Origin: Caldilineaceae bacterium
GTDB lineage: Bacteria > Chloroflexota > Anaerolineae > Caldilineales > Caldilineaceae
Direction: 5' to 3'
Assembly: GCA_020634815.1 (NCBI GenBank)
Contig: JACKBA010000004.1
Coordinates: 186,001-250,000 of the forward strand
DNA: 64,000 nt
Shown one piece after another: positions 46,617 to 56,055 of the stretch (position 1 is its first letter; the number at the start of each line of letters is the position of its first letter). The notes below the pieces were generated by a model, which was not told the origin of the DNA, ran no database searches, and saw nothing but the letters and a program-made list of their open reading frames with translations. The position numbers and the translations under genes were made by a program.

Positions 46617-47817
46617 CCGGCTTGGTGAGGTAGCCTGCCGCGCCGAGGCTCTGGCCCAACGTCGGCTCGTTGACGACGGAGCAAAGCAGCACGGGAACGT
46701 CACGCGTCTCCGGCCGTTGTTTCAGATCCACGAGGATCTCCCACCCATCCTCTTCGGGCATCATGATATCGAGCAGGATGGCGGCAGGTCGCAACTCGGC
46801 CAGGTGCTGGCGCGCCTCGGCGCCGTTTTTTGCCCACACGATCTGCCAGGGCTCGCCGGCCAGATAGCGGCGAAAGAGGTCGGCCAGGCCCTCATTGTCG
46901 TCAATCATCAACAGCGTCTTTGGGCGCAGGGCCGGCCACGCGAGCGAGATGGTCTGCCTGCCGCCATCGTCATGCCGGGCCAGGGTTCCGCCCATCGCTT
47001 CCATGATCTGTGCCGCCAGCGCCAGACGGCGTCCTGTTTCGCTTGCGGGTTCAATCGGCGCCTGCGCTCCGAGTACCGGGCGGGCGGCAAATGCAAAGGT
47101 CAGGCGCACATGCTCGTCATCGGAGGAACCTGTCACGTCGACCGTCCTGCTTGCCGTAGAGGTGACGGCAAAGGTGAGAATGTTGAGCAAAGCCTGCCGC
47201 AGCATGACGCGGTCGGCGCGCACGGGCGACAGCGAGTAGAGCGATGCAAGTTCGATGTGCACCGTATGCGACTCTGCCAGCGGCTGGATCACAGGCTGGA
47301 GATCGTCGAGCAGCGTGCTCAACTGAATCAGCCGCCAGGTGACCGGATGGAATTGCAGTTGCTCGCTCCGGTCGACTGGTTCGCCGTCGTCGAGCGCATC
47401 GCCGGATGAAGCGCCGGCGATTGTGCGCTGCTCCTCGGGCGGCACCTGCTCCCAGAGCAGGTTGGTCACGGTGTCGAGGGCGCGCGCCTGATCGCGGAAG
47501 AATTGGCTCTTGCCCAGCGCCAGTTGCTGCATGGCCTCCGAGGGGCTGAGCCGCTCGATGTAGCGTAGCTCCAGCAAGGAGTAGATGCGCCAGTCGGGCG
47601 ACTGTGCAGGCATTCCGGGCTGCGGGCGCAACGACTGGATGGCATCCAACAGCAGACGGCGCAGGGCCTGACTGCGCTGGAAGCTGTCGGCTTCAACCGT
47701 CACGGCACCGACAAGGACATTCATCAGCGGGTGCTGTTGCAGGTGATGGGAGTCATAGAGGTGGTTGTATGCATCATGCACCCACTCTCCGAAGCGCTCG
47801 CGAGCACGGTCAAGCAT
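46573..47817 (-). CDS. HTH-like / degenerate HATPase / receiver fusion protein
   Basis: 414 residues from ATG 47817, with a TTG start at 47856 possible. The N-terminal part (to about 125) ends in a helix-turn-helix-like segment, YIERLSPSEAMQQLALGKSQ, resembling sigma-region-4 or AraC-like recognition elements. The middle (about 175-300) is an HATPase-like fold whose N-box is altered (LLNILTFAVTS). A normal receiver domain ends the protein: LLMIDDNEGLADLF, phospho-acceptor in AILLDIMMPEEDGWE, Lys in YLTKPVSQ. There is no HisKA. It is likely a phosphorylation-controlled regulator. It is convergent with the histidine kinase, an obvious candidate partner. Confidence 0.78.
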   Translation of the reverse strand: MLDRARERFGEWVHDAYNHLYDSHHLQQHPLMNVLVGAVTVEADSFQRSQALRRLLLDAIQSLRPQPGMPAQSPDWRIYSLLELRYIERLSPSEAMQQLALGKSQFFRDQARALDTVTNLLWEQVPPEEQRTIAGASSGDALDDGEPVDRSEQLQFHPVTWRLIQLSTLLDDLQPVIQPLAESHTVHIELASLYSLSPVRADRVMLRQALLNILTFAVTSTASRTVDVTGSSDDEHVRLTFAFAARPVLGAQAPIEPASETGRRLALAAQIMEAMGGTLARHDDGGRQTISLAWPALRPKTLLMIDDNEGLADLFRRYLAGEPWQIVWAKNGAEARQHLAELRPAAILLDIMMPEEDGWEILVDLKQRPETRDVPVLLCSVVNEPTLGQSLGAAGYLTKPVSQEALLAALAQWQ

Positions 47818-48020
47818 GGAACGATTCGCCGGAAATGTGGGAGTTGCGCGGGACAAACATGGGAGCCAACCCCTTTTCGTCAGGAATATACTGCGCTACA
47901 CTGAGTTTACCGCACCTACTGTAGAGAAAAGACTCCCATTGTGTCAAACGGCTCGCCCGTTTACGCCAGCGTTGACCGCGTCAATTCGATTCACCTGTCT
48001 TGAGGAAAGGAGCACCCAGT

Positions 48021-49586
48021 ATGTCGAGTAACAATGGCATCTCCCGGCGCGAGTTTCTGCGCACCGCCTCCATGATCGCCGCCGGCGGTGTCCTGATGGC
48101 CTGTGCGCCGGCCACGGTTGCGCCGGCGGCCGGTCCGACGGCGACACCGGCCCCCTATGTGAAGGGGGACATCCGGATTGTGCCCAGCGGGGTGCAACTG
48201 CCGACCGAGAAGGTGACGTTCCGCTGGCTGGACAGCGGCGACACCAAGGCGGTCTTCTGGAAGCAGTTCTTTGCCAAGTACCAGGAGGCCTACCCCAACA
48301 TCACGGTCCAGTATGACGGGCTTCCCTGGAACGAAATCGGCAAGATCGTGCCGCTGGGCATCCAGAACGGCAACCTCCACGACGTCTTCAGCATCCCGCA
48401 GGGCATCACCAACGCGCAGGCCTATACCGAAGGCTGGCTCATGCCCTACGACGATCTGCTGCCTGACCTGGCGGAAATCAAGGCGAAGTATCCGCCAGGC
48501 TCCTTTGTCGAAGGCATCAACGTCTTTGACGGCAAGACCTACTGCCTGCCACACGCGACGAGCAAGCGCACCTCGACGATGCTGCTCTACAACCAGGATT
48601 ATTTGCAGGAGGCGGGCTACGATCCCTCCGCCAACGTGATGACCTGGGACGACTACCGCGCGGCGGCCAAAAAGGTGACCGAGAACGGCAAGGGACAGTA
48701 CTATGGCGTCATCATCGGCGGCAACCAGCTCAACCGCTGGGGTGCGGTGGTGCGCGACCTGGCGACCTTCGCCGGTGTGCCCACCGTGGGCAGCACCCTC
48801 GACGACATGAACCTGCTCACCGGCGAGTATAACTTCACAACGCCGGAGTACATTGCGGCCATGGAGTTGTTGCTGGCCATGCGCGATGACGGCAGCTTCT
48901 TCCCCGGCTACCTGTCGATCAACGCTCCGCAGGCGCGCGCCCAGATCGCGCAAGGCGGCGCCGGCATGATCCTGCAGGGGCTGTGGTGCCTGCCGCAATG
49001 GAAGGCGGAGAATCCGGAGTTCAACTGGAATACCGCGCACACGCCGCTGGCCGACCCTGCCAACGTCATGCCGCTGCATGTCAGCGTTGCCGTCGGCACC
49101 GAAATGTGGATCTACGCCAAGAGCGAGCTTGCTGCGATCGCCGCCGACATCATGCACTACTGGACTTCGCTCGAAGGCCAGCTTGCCTGGAACAAGGTCG
49201 CCGGTGTCTCCGATCCTGGCTACATGGTCGAGGCGATGGAGACGGCCAGCGACGACCCGCGCGAATTGAAGGCGCTCGAAACGCAGAACGGCATGTATCG
49301 GGTTGGTCCGTCGCCGTTGATTCGCAACCTGGATGTGGCCATGGTCAACCAGGAGTTGCGCGCCGTTACGCCCAACTTCAACGAGGTGATCCAGGGGCTC
49401 ATGGCCGGCCAGATCGAGGGCGTCCAGCAGCAGTTCCAGGACTTGCAGGATCGGGCCAACGCCGAACTCGATCGGGCGATCAAGGCTGCCCAGGACAAGG
49501 GGGCCAATGTCAGCCGCGACGACTATGTCTTCTCGAACTGGGATCCCAAGAACGACTACACTGAGGCAGACTACGCCGCTGCGTAG
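48021..49586 (+). CDS. ABC sugar transporter, substrate-binding lipoprotein (CUT1)
   Basis: 521 residues. A twin-arginine motif (SRREFLRTAS) and lipobox-like LMACAP give a Tat-exported lipoprotein. The mature part is a family 1 extracellular solute-binding protein (FAKYQEAYPNITVQYDGLPW, GWLMPYDDLLPDL, MLLYNQDYLQEAGYDPSAN). It captures an oligosaccharide and delivers it to the two permeases encoded just downstream. ATG 48021 is preceded by GAGGAAAGGAG. The ligand is unknown, but the adjoining sulfatases suggest a sulfated sugar. Confidence 0.9.
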   Translation: MSSNNGISRREFLRTASMIAAGGVLMACAPATVAPAAGPTATPAPYVKGDIRIVPSGVQLPTEKVTFRWLDSGDTKAVFWKQFFAKYQEAYPNITVQYDGLPWNEIGKIVPLGIQNGNLHDVFSIPQGITNAQAYTEGWLMPYDDLLPDLAEIKAKYPPGSFVEGINVFDGKTYCLPHATSKRTSTMLLYNQDYLQEAGYDPSANVMTWDDYRAAAKKVTENGKGQYYGVIIGGNQLNRWGAVVRDLATFAGVPTVGSTLDDMNLLTGEYNFTTPEYIAAMELLLAMRDDGSFFPGYLSINAPQARAQIAQGGAGMILQGLWCLPQWKAENPEFNWNTAHTPLADPANVMPLHVSVAVGTEMWIYAKSELAAIAADIMHYWTSLEGQLAWNKVAGVSDPGYMVEAMETASDDPRELKALETQNGMYRVGPSPLIRNLDVAMVNQELRAVTPNFNEVIQGLMAGQIEGVQQQFQDLQDRANAELDRAIKAAQDKGANVSRDDYVFSNWDPKNDYTEADYAAA

Positions 49587-49659
49587 TTGACGGCTTGGAT
49601 CGATGCCGGGGGCGGTCAACCGCCCCCGGCAGATGCCAGATTCTGGAGGCAAAGACGGC

Positions 49660-50664
49660 ATGGCAGTCCGACAAGCGACCGAGTTGCAGAATGCAGCAGC
49701 CGAGCGGCGGCTTTCGTCGAGCAAGAGCCTGTGGCAGCGCATGTGGGCAGCGCGCTGGTGCTATCTATTCATGCTGCCGGCCCTGATTCTCTCGGCACTC
49801 TTCACCTTCTATCCCATCGTCATGTCCTGGTACTACTCGCTCTTTCAGTGGTCGGGTTTCACCGCCGACAAGACCTTTATCGGGCTGAGCAACTATCTCG
49901 AGGTTATCAGCGACAAGTATTTCTGGGATGCGTTTGTGCGCTCGTTCCTTTTCATGCTCGTCAGCATGCCCATCAAGCTGACGCTTGCCTTGCTGATTGC
50001 GATCGTGCTCAACGACCAGGCCATGCGTGTCATGTCGCCGGCCTTCCGCACCATGTTCTTCTTGCCCGTTGTTACGACCGCCGCCATCATCGGCATCATG
50101 ATGACCTTTGTGCTCAGCCCGTTTAACGGCCCCATCAACAAAACGCTGATGACGCTGGGCATGATCAGCGGGCCCATCGATTTCCTCGGCAACCCGCGCC
50201 TGGCACTGTGGACCGTCGTCGGGGTGGAGATCTGGAAGTGGCTGGGCCAGCCCATGATCTACTGGCTGGCTGCCCTGCAAGTCATCCCGCAGTCGCTCTA
50301 TGAGGCGGCCAAGGTCGACGGCGCCAATTGGTGGCGCCAGTTGCTGCACATCACATTGCCGCTGTTGATTCCCTTTGCCATCGTCATCGTGTTGATCACG
50401 GCGGTGAGCACCCTACGCGTCTTTCCCCTGGTACAGACGATGACGGGGGGTGGCCCCTTCTTTGCGACCGAAGTCATGGAAGTCTACATCTATCGCACCG
50501 CGTTTGGCAGCGACATGGGTGGCATCGGCGTGCCGCGTCTGGGCTATGCGTCGGCCGCGGGTGTCGTGTTTGGTGTGTCGATCATGGCGCTTGCGCTCTT
50601 GCAGGCGTGGGGCGTACGCAATATGCGCGATGTGCGCAGTGCCATGGAGACCAGTGGCGAGTGA
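49660..50664 (+). CDS. ABC sugar transporter permease, first subunit (MalF-type)
   Basis: 334 residues with six membrane helices and the cytoplasmic EAA loop EAAKVDGANWWRQLLHITLP near residue 230, which contacts the ATPase. The N-terminal 30 residues are cytoplasmic. GGAGG lies about 10 bases before the ATG at 49660. It pairs with the permease at 50675 and the binding protein at 48021. No ATPase gene is in the locus, so a shared MsmK/UgpC-type ATPase from elsewhere is expected. Confidence 0.92.
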   Translation: MAVRQATELQNAAAERRLSSSKSLWQRMWAARWCYLFMLPALILSALFTFYPIVMSWYYSLFQWSGFTADKTFIGLSNYLEVISDKYFWDAFVRSFLFMLVSMPIKLTLALLIAIVLNDQAMRVMSPAFRTMFFLPVVTTAAIIGIMMTFVLSPFNGPINKTLMTLGMISGPIDFLGNPRLALWTVVGVEIWKWLGQPMIYWLAALQVIPQSLYEAAKVDGANWWRQLLHITLPLLIPFAIVIVLITAVSTLRVFPLVQTMTGGGPFFATEVMEVYIYRTAFGSDMGGIGVPRLGYASAAGVVFGVSIMALALLQAWGVRNMRDVRSAMETSGE

Positions 50665-50674
50665 GAATGAGATC

Positions 50675-51562
50675 ATGAGTGTAGCGAAGCTCGACAACCA
50701 CACCGCAGCTCCACCCGCCCGGCCGCGGCGCAGGATGCGCGCATCGGTCATGCGCGCCACCATCGTGAGCATCATCCTGATCCCCATCTGCCTGTTGTGG
50801 ATCTACCCGCTGCTCTGGATGGTGAGCGCATCGCTCAAGACCAATGCCGAGATTTTCGGCGGGCTGAGCCTGCTGCCGGCTGAGCCGCAGTGGCAGAACT
50901 ATACGCGGGCATGGGAGCAGGCGCGCATCGGCCAGTACTTCCTCAACACGGTGGTCATTACCGTCTCTTCGGTTATTCTGGTCGTGGTCGTCACCTCCAT
51001 GATTGGCTTTGTGCTGGGACGATATGCATTCCCCGGCAAGCGCGCGATCATTGCGCTCTTTGTGGCAACGGTCTTTCTGCCCACCGGCTATACCATCATT
51101 CCGCTTTTTGAAATGGTGAATCGCCTGGGGCTGGCCGACACATTGTGGGGCGTAATCCTGGCGCAAAGCGGCGGCGCCCATGTCCTCTATATCCTGCTCT
51201 TTGCCGGTTATTTCAGCCAGTTGCCGCGCGAGCTGGAGGAGGCCGCCATCATGGATGGCGCGGGCTTCGTGCGCGTCTTCGCCCAGGTGATGCTCCCGCT
51301 GGCCACGCCGATCATGGCCACGGTGGTTATCCTCCAATTCATCAATTCGTGGAATGACTTCTTGCTGCCGCTGGTGCTGACGCTCTCCCGGCCGGATCTG
51401 CGCACGCTGGCGGTCGGTATGTACGCCTTCCGCGGCGAGTATTACGTGGATTGGAGCGGGATGGCTGCCGCCGCTTCCATCAGCCTGCTGCCCGTCATTC
51501 TCGTATTTCTCTTCATGCAACGCTACTTTGTCGAAGGCATTGCCGGCGCCGTCAAGCAATAG
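50675..51562 (+). CDS. ABC sugar transporter permease, second subunit (MalG-type)
   Basis: 295 residues, six membrane helices, with EAA loop LEEAAIMDGAGFVRVFAQVM and the typical final segment VILVFLFMQRYFVEGIAGAVKQ. It starts 10 bases after the first permease stop. Together they form the transmembrane pore for the sugar bound by the upstream lipoprotein. Confidence 0.92.
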   Translation: MSVAKLDNHTAAPPARPRRRMRASVMRATIVSIILIPICLLWIYPLLWMVSASLKTNAEIFGGLSLLPAEPQWQNYTRAWEQARIGQYFLNTVVITVSSVILVVVVTSMIGFVLGRYAFPGKRAIIALFVATVFLPTGYTIIPLFEMVNRLGLADTLWGVILAQSGGAHVLYILLFAGYFSQLPRELEEAAIMDGAGFVRVFAQVMLPLATPIMATVVILQFINSWNDFLLPLVLTLSRPDLRTLAVGMYAFRGEYYVDWSGMAAAASISLLPVILVFLFMQRYFVEGIAGAVKQ

Positions 51563-51587
51563 CCCGTCATCCAGAAAGGCACATCCC

Positions 51588-53123
51588 GTGTCACGCCCGA
51601 ACATCCTCTTCATCTCCACCGACCAGCAGCATCACACCGCGCTGGGCCTCACCGATCCTGTCCTGCAAACGCCCGCGCTCGACCGGCTGGCGCGCGAGGG
51701 GACGCGCTTCACCCGCGCCTATTGCCCGAACCCGACCTGCTCGCCGACGCGCGCTTCGCTGATCACGGGTATGTATCCGGCGTGGCATGGCTGCTGGGCC
51801 ATCGGCGTCAAGCTGCCGGAGGATGTGCCCACGGTGGGCGACGTGTTCCAGGCCAACGGGTACCGCTCGATCCTGGTCGGCAAGGCGCACTTCCAGCCGC
51901 TCAAGTCGGAGCCGGGCAGCGAGTCCATCGAGTGCCAGCCGATCCTGCGCGACCTGGACTTCTGGCGCGACTTTCACGGGCCGTGGTACGGCTTCGACCA
52001 CGTGGAGACGGCGCGCATGCACGCCAACGAGTCGCACGCCGGCCAACATTACGCGCTGTGGATGGAGGAGAAGGGGCTGGCCAACTGGCGCGATTACTTC
52101 CAGGAGTGGCCGCCCAATCCGGACGACAAGTACGCCGGGCCGTACTACATGCGCGATGCGCTGCACTGGGATCTACCGGAGGAGTTCCACCACACGCACT
52201 GGATCGGCGAGCGCACGATTGCCAACATCGAGCAGTGTGTTGAGCAGGATCAGCCCTTCTTTCTATGGGCCAGCTTCTTCGACCCGCACCCGCCCTATGC
52301 TGTGCCGGAGCCGTGGGCCAGCATGTATGATCCCGCCGACATGCAGCCGGGCCGCTATGTGGAGGGCGAGTTTGCCGGCATGCCGCCGCAGTTTGCGCGC
52401 ACCCGCCAGGTCGATCCTTCATTTGCCGACTACGCCGAGCCGGGCGGGCAGGGGCTGCACGGCTTCCACTCGCACCTGCACAGCGACGAGGAGATCCGGC
52501 GCAGCCTGGCTTCCTACTACGGCATGATGAGCCTCATCGACTACGAGATCGGGCGCATCCTGGAGTATCTCGACGACGCGGGGATTGCCGACAACACGCT
52601 GGTCGTCTTCACCTCCGACCACGGCCATTTCCTGGGCCAGCACGGGCTGATTGCCAAGGGGGCGTTTCACTACGAGGATGTGTTGCGCGTGCCCATGATC
52701 GTGCGCATGCCGGGGCAGGTGCCGGCTGGCCAGGTCTCCGGCGCGTTGCAGAGCTTGGTCGACTACCCGCAGACCTTCCTGGCCGCGGCAGGCATCGACG
52801 CGCCGGGCATCATGCAGGGCGTCAACCAGCTCGACGTGTGGTATGGCCGTGCCGCCTCCGCACGCGACCATGCGCTGGTCGAGAACCGCCATAACCCGAC
52901 CACGGTCCATCTGCGCACGCTCATCACCGAGCGCTACAAGATCACGGTCTATCGCAACGCCGCGTATGGCGAACTGTTCGATCTCGAGAGCGACCCGCAG
53001 GAAGTGCGCAACCGCTGGGACGATCCCGCCTACGCTGCCGTGAAGAGCGAATTGCTGCTCAAGTTCGTCCAGGCGGAAATCCAGCGCGAACCAACCCGCA
53101 TGCCGCGCATCGCCGGCGCGTAA
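51588..53123 (+). CDS. Formylglycine-dependent sulfatase, cytoplasmic
   Basis: 511 residues from GTG 51588; AGAAAGG lies 8 bases upstream. The start PNILFISTDQQ carries the first metal-binding Asp. The sulfatase signature CSPTRASLITG has Cys51 for conversion to formylglycine, followed by LVGKAHFQ and VVFTSDHGHFLGQHGLIAKG (Asp and His metal ligands). There is no signal peptide, so it acts inside the cell, after uptake. It follows the permease by 25 bases and is likely co-transcribed with it. No sulfatase-maturating enzyme is in the window. Confidence 0.92.
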   Translation: MSRPNILFISTDQQHHTALGLTDPVLQTPALDRLAREGTRFTRAYCPNPTCSPTRASLITGMYPAWHGCWAIGVKLPEDVPTVGDVFQANGYRSILVGKAHFQPLKSEPGSESIECQPILRDLDFWRDFHGPWYGFDHVETARMHANESHAGQHYALWMEEKGLANWRDYFQEWPPNPDDKYAGPYYMRDALHWDLPEEFHHTHWIGERTIANIEQCVEQDQPFFLWASFFDPHPPYAVPEPWASMYDPADMQPGRYVEGEFAGMPPQFARTRQVDPSFADYAEPGGQGLHGFHSHLHSDEEIRRSLASYYGMMSLIDYEIGRILEYLDDAGIADNTLVVFTSDHGHFLGQHGLIAKGAFHYEDVLRVPMIVRMPGQVPAGQVSGALQSLVDYPQTFLAAAGIDAPGIMQGVNQLDVWYGRAASARDHALVENRHNPTTVHLRTLITERYKITVYRNAAYGELFDLESDPQEVRNRWDDPAYAAVKSELLLKFVQAEIQREPTRMPRIAGA

Positions 53124-53143
53124 AGAGAGCGATCGCCCAAATG

Positions 53144-53223
53144 GAACGCGGATGACGCGGATTGGGCGGATTCGCACGGATTTTTATCCGCAAGCATCCG
53201 CCCGATCCGCGCAATCCGCGTTC
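53144..53223. repeat. Intergenic inverted repeat of GCGGATT words
   Basis: Left arm GAACGCGGATGACGCGGATT, then GGGCGGATTCGCACGGAT. Right arm ATCCGCAAGCATCCGCCC, then GATCCGCGCAATCCGCGTTC. The ends pair perfectly for the first 8 bases and most of the rest. It separates the two sulfatase genes. Confidence 0.82.
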
Positions 53224-53261
53224 TATTTCTTTCTGTTTGTCTTATACTCAAGGAGCTATTC

Positions 53262-54752
53262 ATGCGCATTCTCTATATCGATATTGATTCGTTGCGGCCT
53301 GACCATCTTTCGTGCTATGGCTATCACCGCCAGACGTCGCCCAATATCGACGCGCTGGCCGCCGAGGGGGTGCGCTTCACCAACTTCTATTGCAGCGACT
53401 CGCCCTGCCTGCCCAGCCGCACGGCGCTCTTCACCGGTATGTTCGGGATTCGCACCGGCGTGGTCAATCACGGCGGCGACTATGCTGACATGCCGCTGGA
53501 AGGGCACGATCGCGGCTTCCGCACGCGCGTGGCGCAGGAGAGCTTCGGCTCGGTGCTGCGTCGCGCCGGCTATCACACCTGCATGATCAGCCCCTTCCCC
53601 AACCGCCACACGGCCTACCAGGTGAGCTTCGGTTTTAGCGAGACCTACGATACGGGCAAGGGCGGCCTGGAGAACGCCGACGAGATGTACCCGCCCGCCA
53701 AAGCCTGGCTGGATGCCAACGGCCGCAAGGACAACTGGTTCCTGCACGTGAACTTCTGGGACCCGCATACGCCCTACGATCACCCGGCCGCGTTTGGCAA
53801 CCCGTTTGCCGACGAACCCATCGAGGAGTGGATCACGCAGGATCTCATCGACCGTCAGAACGCCAGCTATGGCCCGCACGGCGCCATGGATGTGCCGGGC
53901 TACGACGACAAGCTGCCACCCATCTGGACCATGGGCGTCGGCCATATTCGCACCGCTGCCGACGCCAAGACGCACATGGACGGCTACGACACCGGCATCC
54001 GCTATGCCGACTTCTACGTGGGTAAACTGGTCGACGACCTCAAGCGCCTGGGTATCTACGACGACACCGTCATCATCGTCAGCGCCGACCACGGCGAGAA
54101 CCAGGGCGAACTCAACATCTGGGGCGACCACCAGACGGCCGACCACATCACCAACCGCGTGCCGCTCATCGTGCGCTGGCCGGGCGTGACCGATGGCCAG
54201 GCCGGCGGCGTGCGCAACGGGCTGCACTATCACCTCGACCTTCCGGCGACGCTGGCCGATCTGCTCGGCGGGTCGCAGCCCGAGGCATGGGACGGCGCCA
54301 GCTTTGCCCGGGACCTGGCCGGTTCAAGCGACAACGGCCGTGACTACCTGGTGATCAGCCAGGGGGCGTGGAGTTGCCAGCGATCGGTGCGTTGGGACAA
54401 CTGGCTGCTCATCCGCACCTACCACACGGGGCTGAAGGACTTCCCGGCCTATATGCTCTTTGACATTGAAGCGGACCCCCATGAAACCACCAACCTCGCC
54501 GCCGCGCGGCCCGACGTGCTCGGTGAGGGGCTGTGCCTGGTTGACGAGTGGGTCGGCGCGCAGATGTACCGCTCGCAGCGCGGCGATCCCTTCTGGGGCG
54601 TCATCGCCGAGGGCGGGCCGCTGCATGCCAAGACGGGCAGCGCGAGCTGGGACGCCTACCTGGCCCGCCTGCGCGCCAGCGGTCGCACCCACCATGCCGA
54701 GTCGCTGGATCGGTACGGCGGCCGGCCTGTTCGCAGCGGTCTGGAGTCCTGA
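53262..54752 (+). CDS. Formylglycine-dependent sulfatase, cytoplasmic
   Basis: 496 residues. It begins MRILYIDIDSLRPDHLSCYG with the metal-binding Asp pair. The signature CLPSRTALFTG has Cys49 for formylglycine, and IIVSADHGENQGELNIWGDH follows. There is no signal peptide. It is only distantly like the sulfatase at 51588, so the two probably remove different sulfate positions. CAAGGAGC precedes the ATG. A strong hairpin 46 bases past the stop probably ends the transcript. Confidence 0.92.
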   Translation: MRILYIDIDSLRPDHLSCYGYHRQTSPNIDALAAEGVRFTNFYCSDSPCLPSRTALFTGMFGIRTGVVNHGGDYADMPLEGHDRGFRTRVAQESFGSVLRRAGYHTCMISPFPNRHTAYQVSFGFSETYDTGKGGLENADEMYPPAKAWLDANGRKDNWFLHVNFWDPHTPYDHPAAFGNPFADEPIEEWITQDLIDRQNASYGPHGAMDVPGYDDKLPPIWTMGVGHIRTAADAKTHMDGYDTGIRYADFYVGKLVDDLKRLGIYDDTVIIVSADHGENQGELNIWGDHQTADHITNRVPLIVRWPGVTDGQAGGVRNGLHYHLDLPATLADLLGGSQPEAWDGASFARDLAGSSDNGRDYLVISQGAWSCQRSVRWDNWLLIRTYHTGLKDFPAYMLFDIEADPHETTNLAAARPDVLGEGLCLVDEWVGAQMYRSQRGDPFWGVIAEGGPLHAKTGSASWDAYLARLRASGRTHHAESLDRYGGRPVRSGLES

Positions 54753-54798
54753 TTCACAGCCTGATCGTCGCACCTGCAACAGCAGACAGCTTTTGGCC

Positions 54799-54828
54799 AA
54801 ATGCGCCTTTGCCCCAAAAGGCGCATTT
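54799..54828. terminator. Hairpin AAATGCGCCTTT-GCCCCA-AAAGGCGCATTT
   Basis: Perfect 12-base stem with a six-base loop, 46 bases after the sulfatase stop. The stem ends in a short T run. A likely terminator of the first uptake/sulfatase group. Confidence 0.72.
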
Positions 54829-55055
54829 GCGCGCATGTGAGTTGTGTGATATCTATCTCTCAATCTTTTGCGCGTCAATGCACAAAGATTGCCGAGTTCC
54901 ACAACCCAGTAATTCTGCCATAGAAGAACACAGGTCCGGTCTGCCCGGCTACCCTGTCTGATAGAGTTCCTGCTCAGCGTTTCGACCGCAGTAGACGTCG
55001 TGCCGGTATTGGTGCTTCGTGCCTGTGGCGACCCATTGAATGACAGGCCGATTGC
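54829..55055. other. Intergenic region before the deacetylase gene
   Basis: No gene is seen. It is AT-richer than its surroundings, as expected of a promoter region, but I see no confident -35/-10 pair and no clear operator palindrome. Confidence 0.4.
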
Positions 55056-55967
55056 ATGACAAGCCCGAACCCACTGCTTGCCCAGCTTGGCTATCCGCCC
55101 GATGCGCGGCTCGTAATCTTTCACGCCGACGACGTGGGAATGTGCCACGGCAGCAATCGCGGATTTCTCGACTTGCAGCCCGCCGGCATCGTGCGCACCG
55201 GGTCGATCATGGCGCCGTGCCCCTGGGTGCCGGAGATTCTCACCGCCTGTCGCGAGCAGCCGGAACTCGATGTCGGCGTCCACCTGACACTCAACAGCGA
55301 GTGGTCCACCTATCAGTGGGGGCCGGTCGGCTCGCGCGACCAGGCGACGGGGCTGGTCGATCCGCTCGGCTACTTCTGGCACCGCCCGCCGCAGACCCAG
55401 GCCGCCATGAACCCTGCCGCCGCCGTGGCCGAGTTTCGCGCCCAGATCGAGATGGTGAGCGCGGCCGGGGTGGACTTCACGCACATCGACACGCACATGG
55501 GTGCTGCGTTGTTGCCGGAACTCTTTCCCACCTACGTGGAACTGGGCCTGGAATATGGCGTGCCTGTGCTGCTCCTGCGCACGCTGGATGATTACACTCG
55601 CAGCCTGGACATCGGCAGTGTGAGCGCGGGCGAATGGGCCGAGTTCGTGGCGGGGCTGGAAGCGCGCGGCATGGCGCTGGTCGACCACTTCCGCATCACG
55701 CCCGGCTATGGCCCGCAGGATCAGGAAGGCGGGCGCGCAATTCTCTACGAGACGATTCTGCGCGAGCTGCCGCCCGGCGTCACCTACTTCAGCCTGCATC
55801 CCAACGCGCCGGGCGACATCGAGGTCATCGTGCCCGATCGCGCCTACTGGCGCACCTTTGAATATGAGTATTTCCAGTCGCAGCGTCTCAAGGATGTTCT
55901 GGCCGCCGAAGGGATTGTCCCCATCGGTTACCGGGCGATCCGTGACGCGATGCGTGCCGTTGCGTAG
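55056..55967 (+). CDS. ChbG/YdjC-family carbohydrate deacetylase-like protein
   Basis: 303 residues. YdjC-fold motifs: VIFHADDVGMCHGSNRG (metal-binding Asp pair), ELDVGVHLTLNSEW (His), DFTHIDTHMGAALLPELFP (His pair) and a C-terminal TYFSLHPNAPGDIE. The family removes N-acetyl groups from chito-oligosaccharides or related amino sugars. There is no signal peptide, so it acts on imported sugar. It lies between the sulfatases and the second ABC importer, which supports a substrate with both sulfate and acetyl groups. Confidence 0.9.
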   Translation: MTSPNPLLAQLGYPPDARLVIFHADDVGMCHGSNRGFLDLQPAGIVRTGSIMAPCPWVPEILTACREQPELDVGVHLTLNSEWSTYQWGPVGSRDQATGLVDPLGYFWHRPPQTQAAMNPAAAVAEFRAQIEMVSAAGVDFTHIDTHMGAALLPELFPTYVELGLEYGVPVLLLRTLDDYTRSLDIGSVSAGEWAEFVAGLEARGMALVDHFRITPGYGPQDQEGGRAILYETILRELPPGVTYFSLHPNAPGDIEVIVPDRAYWRTFEYEYFQSQRLKDVLAAEGIVPIGYRAIRDAMRAVA

Positions 55968-56055
55968 TTTGCTCCCTGTTTGCGCGCCTCACCGCAGGCG
56001 CATGTAGTCTAGTTGACTTCAACCAAATCAACCGTTTAGAAAGAGGAGGCACCAC

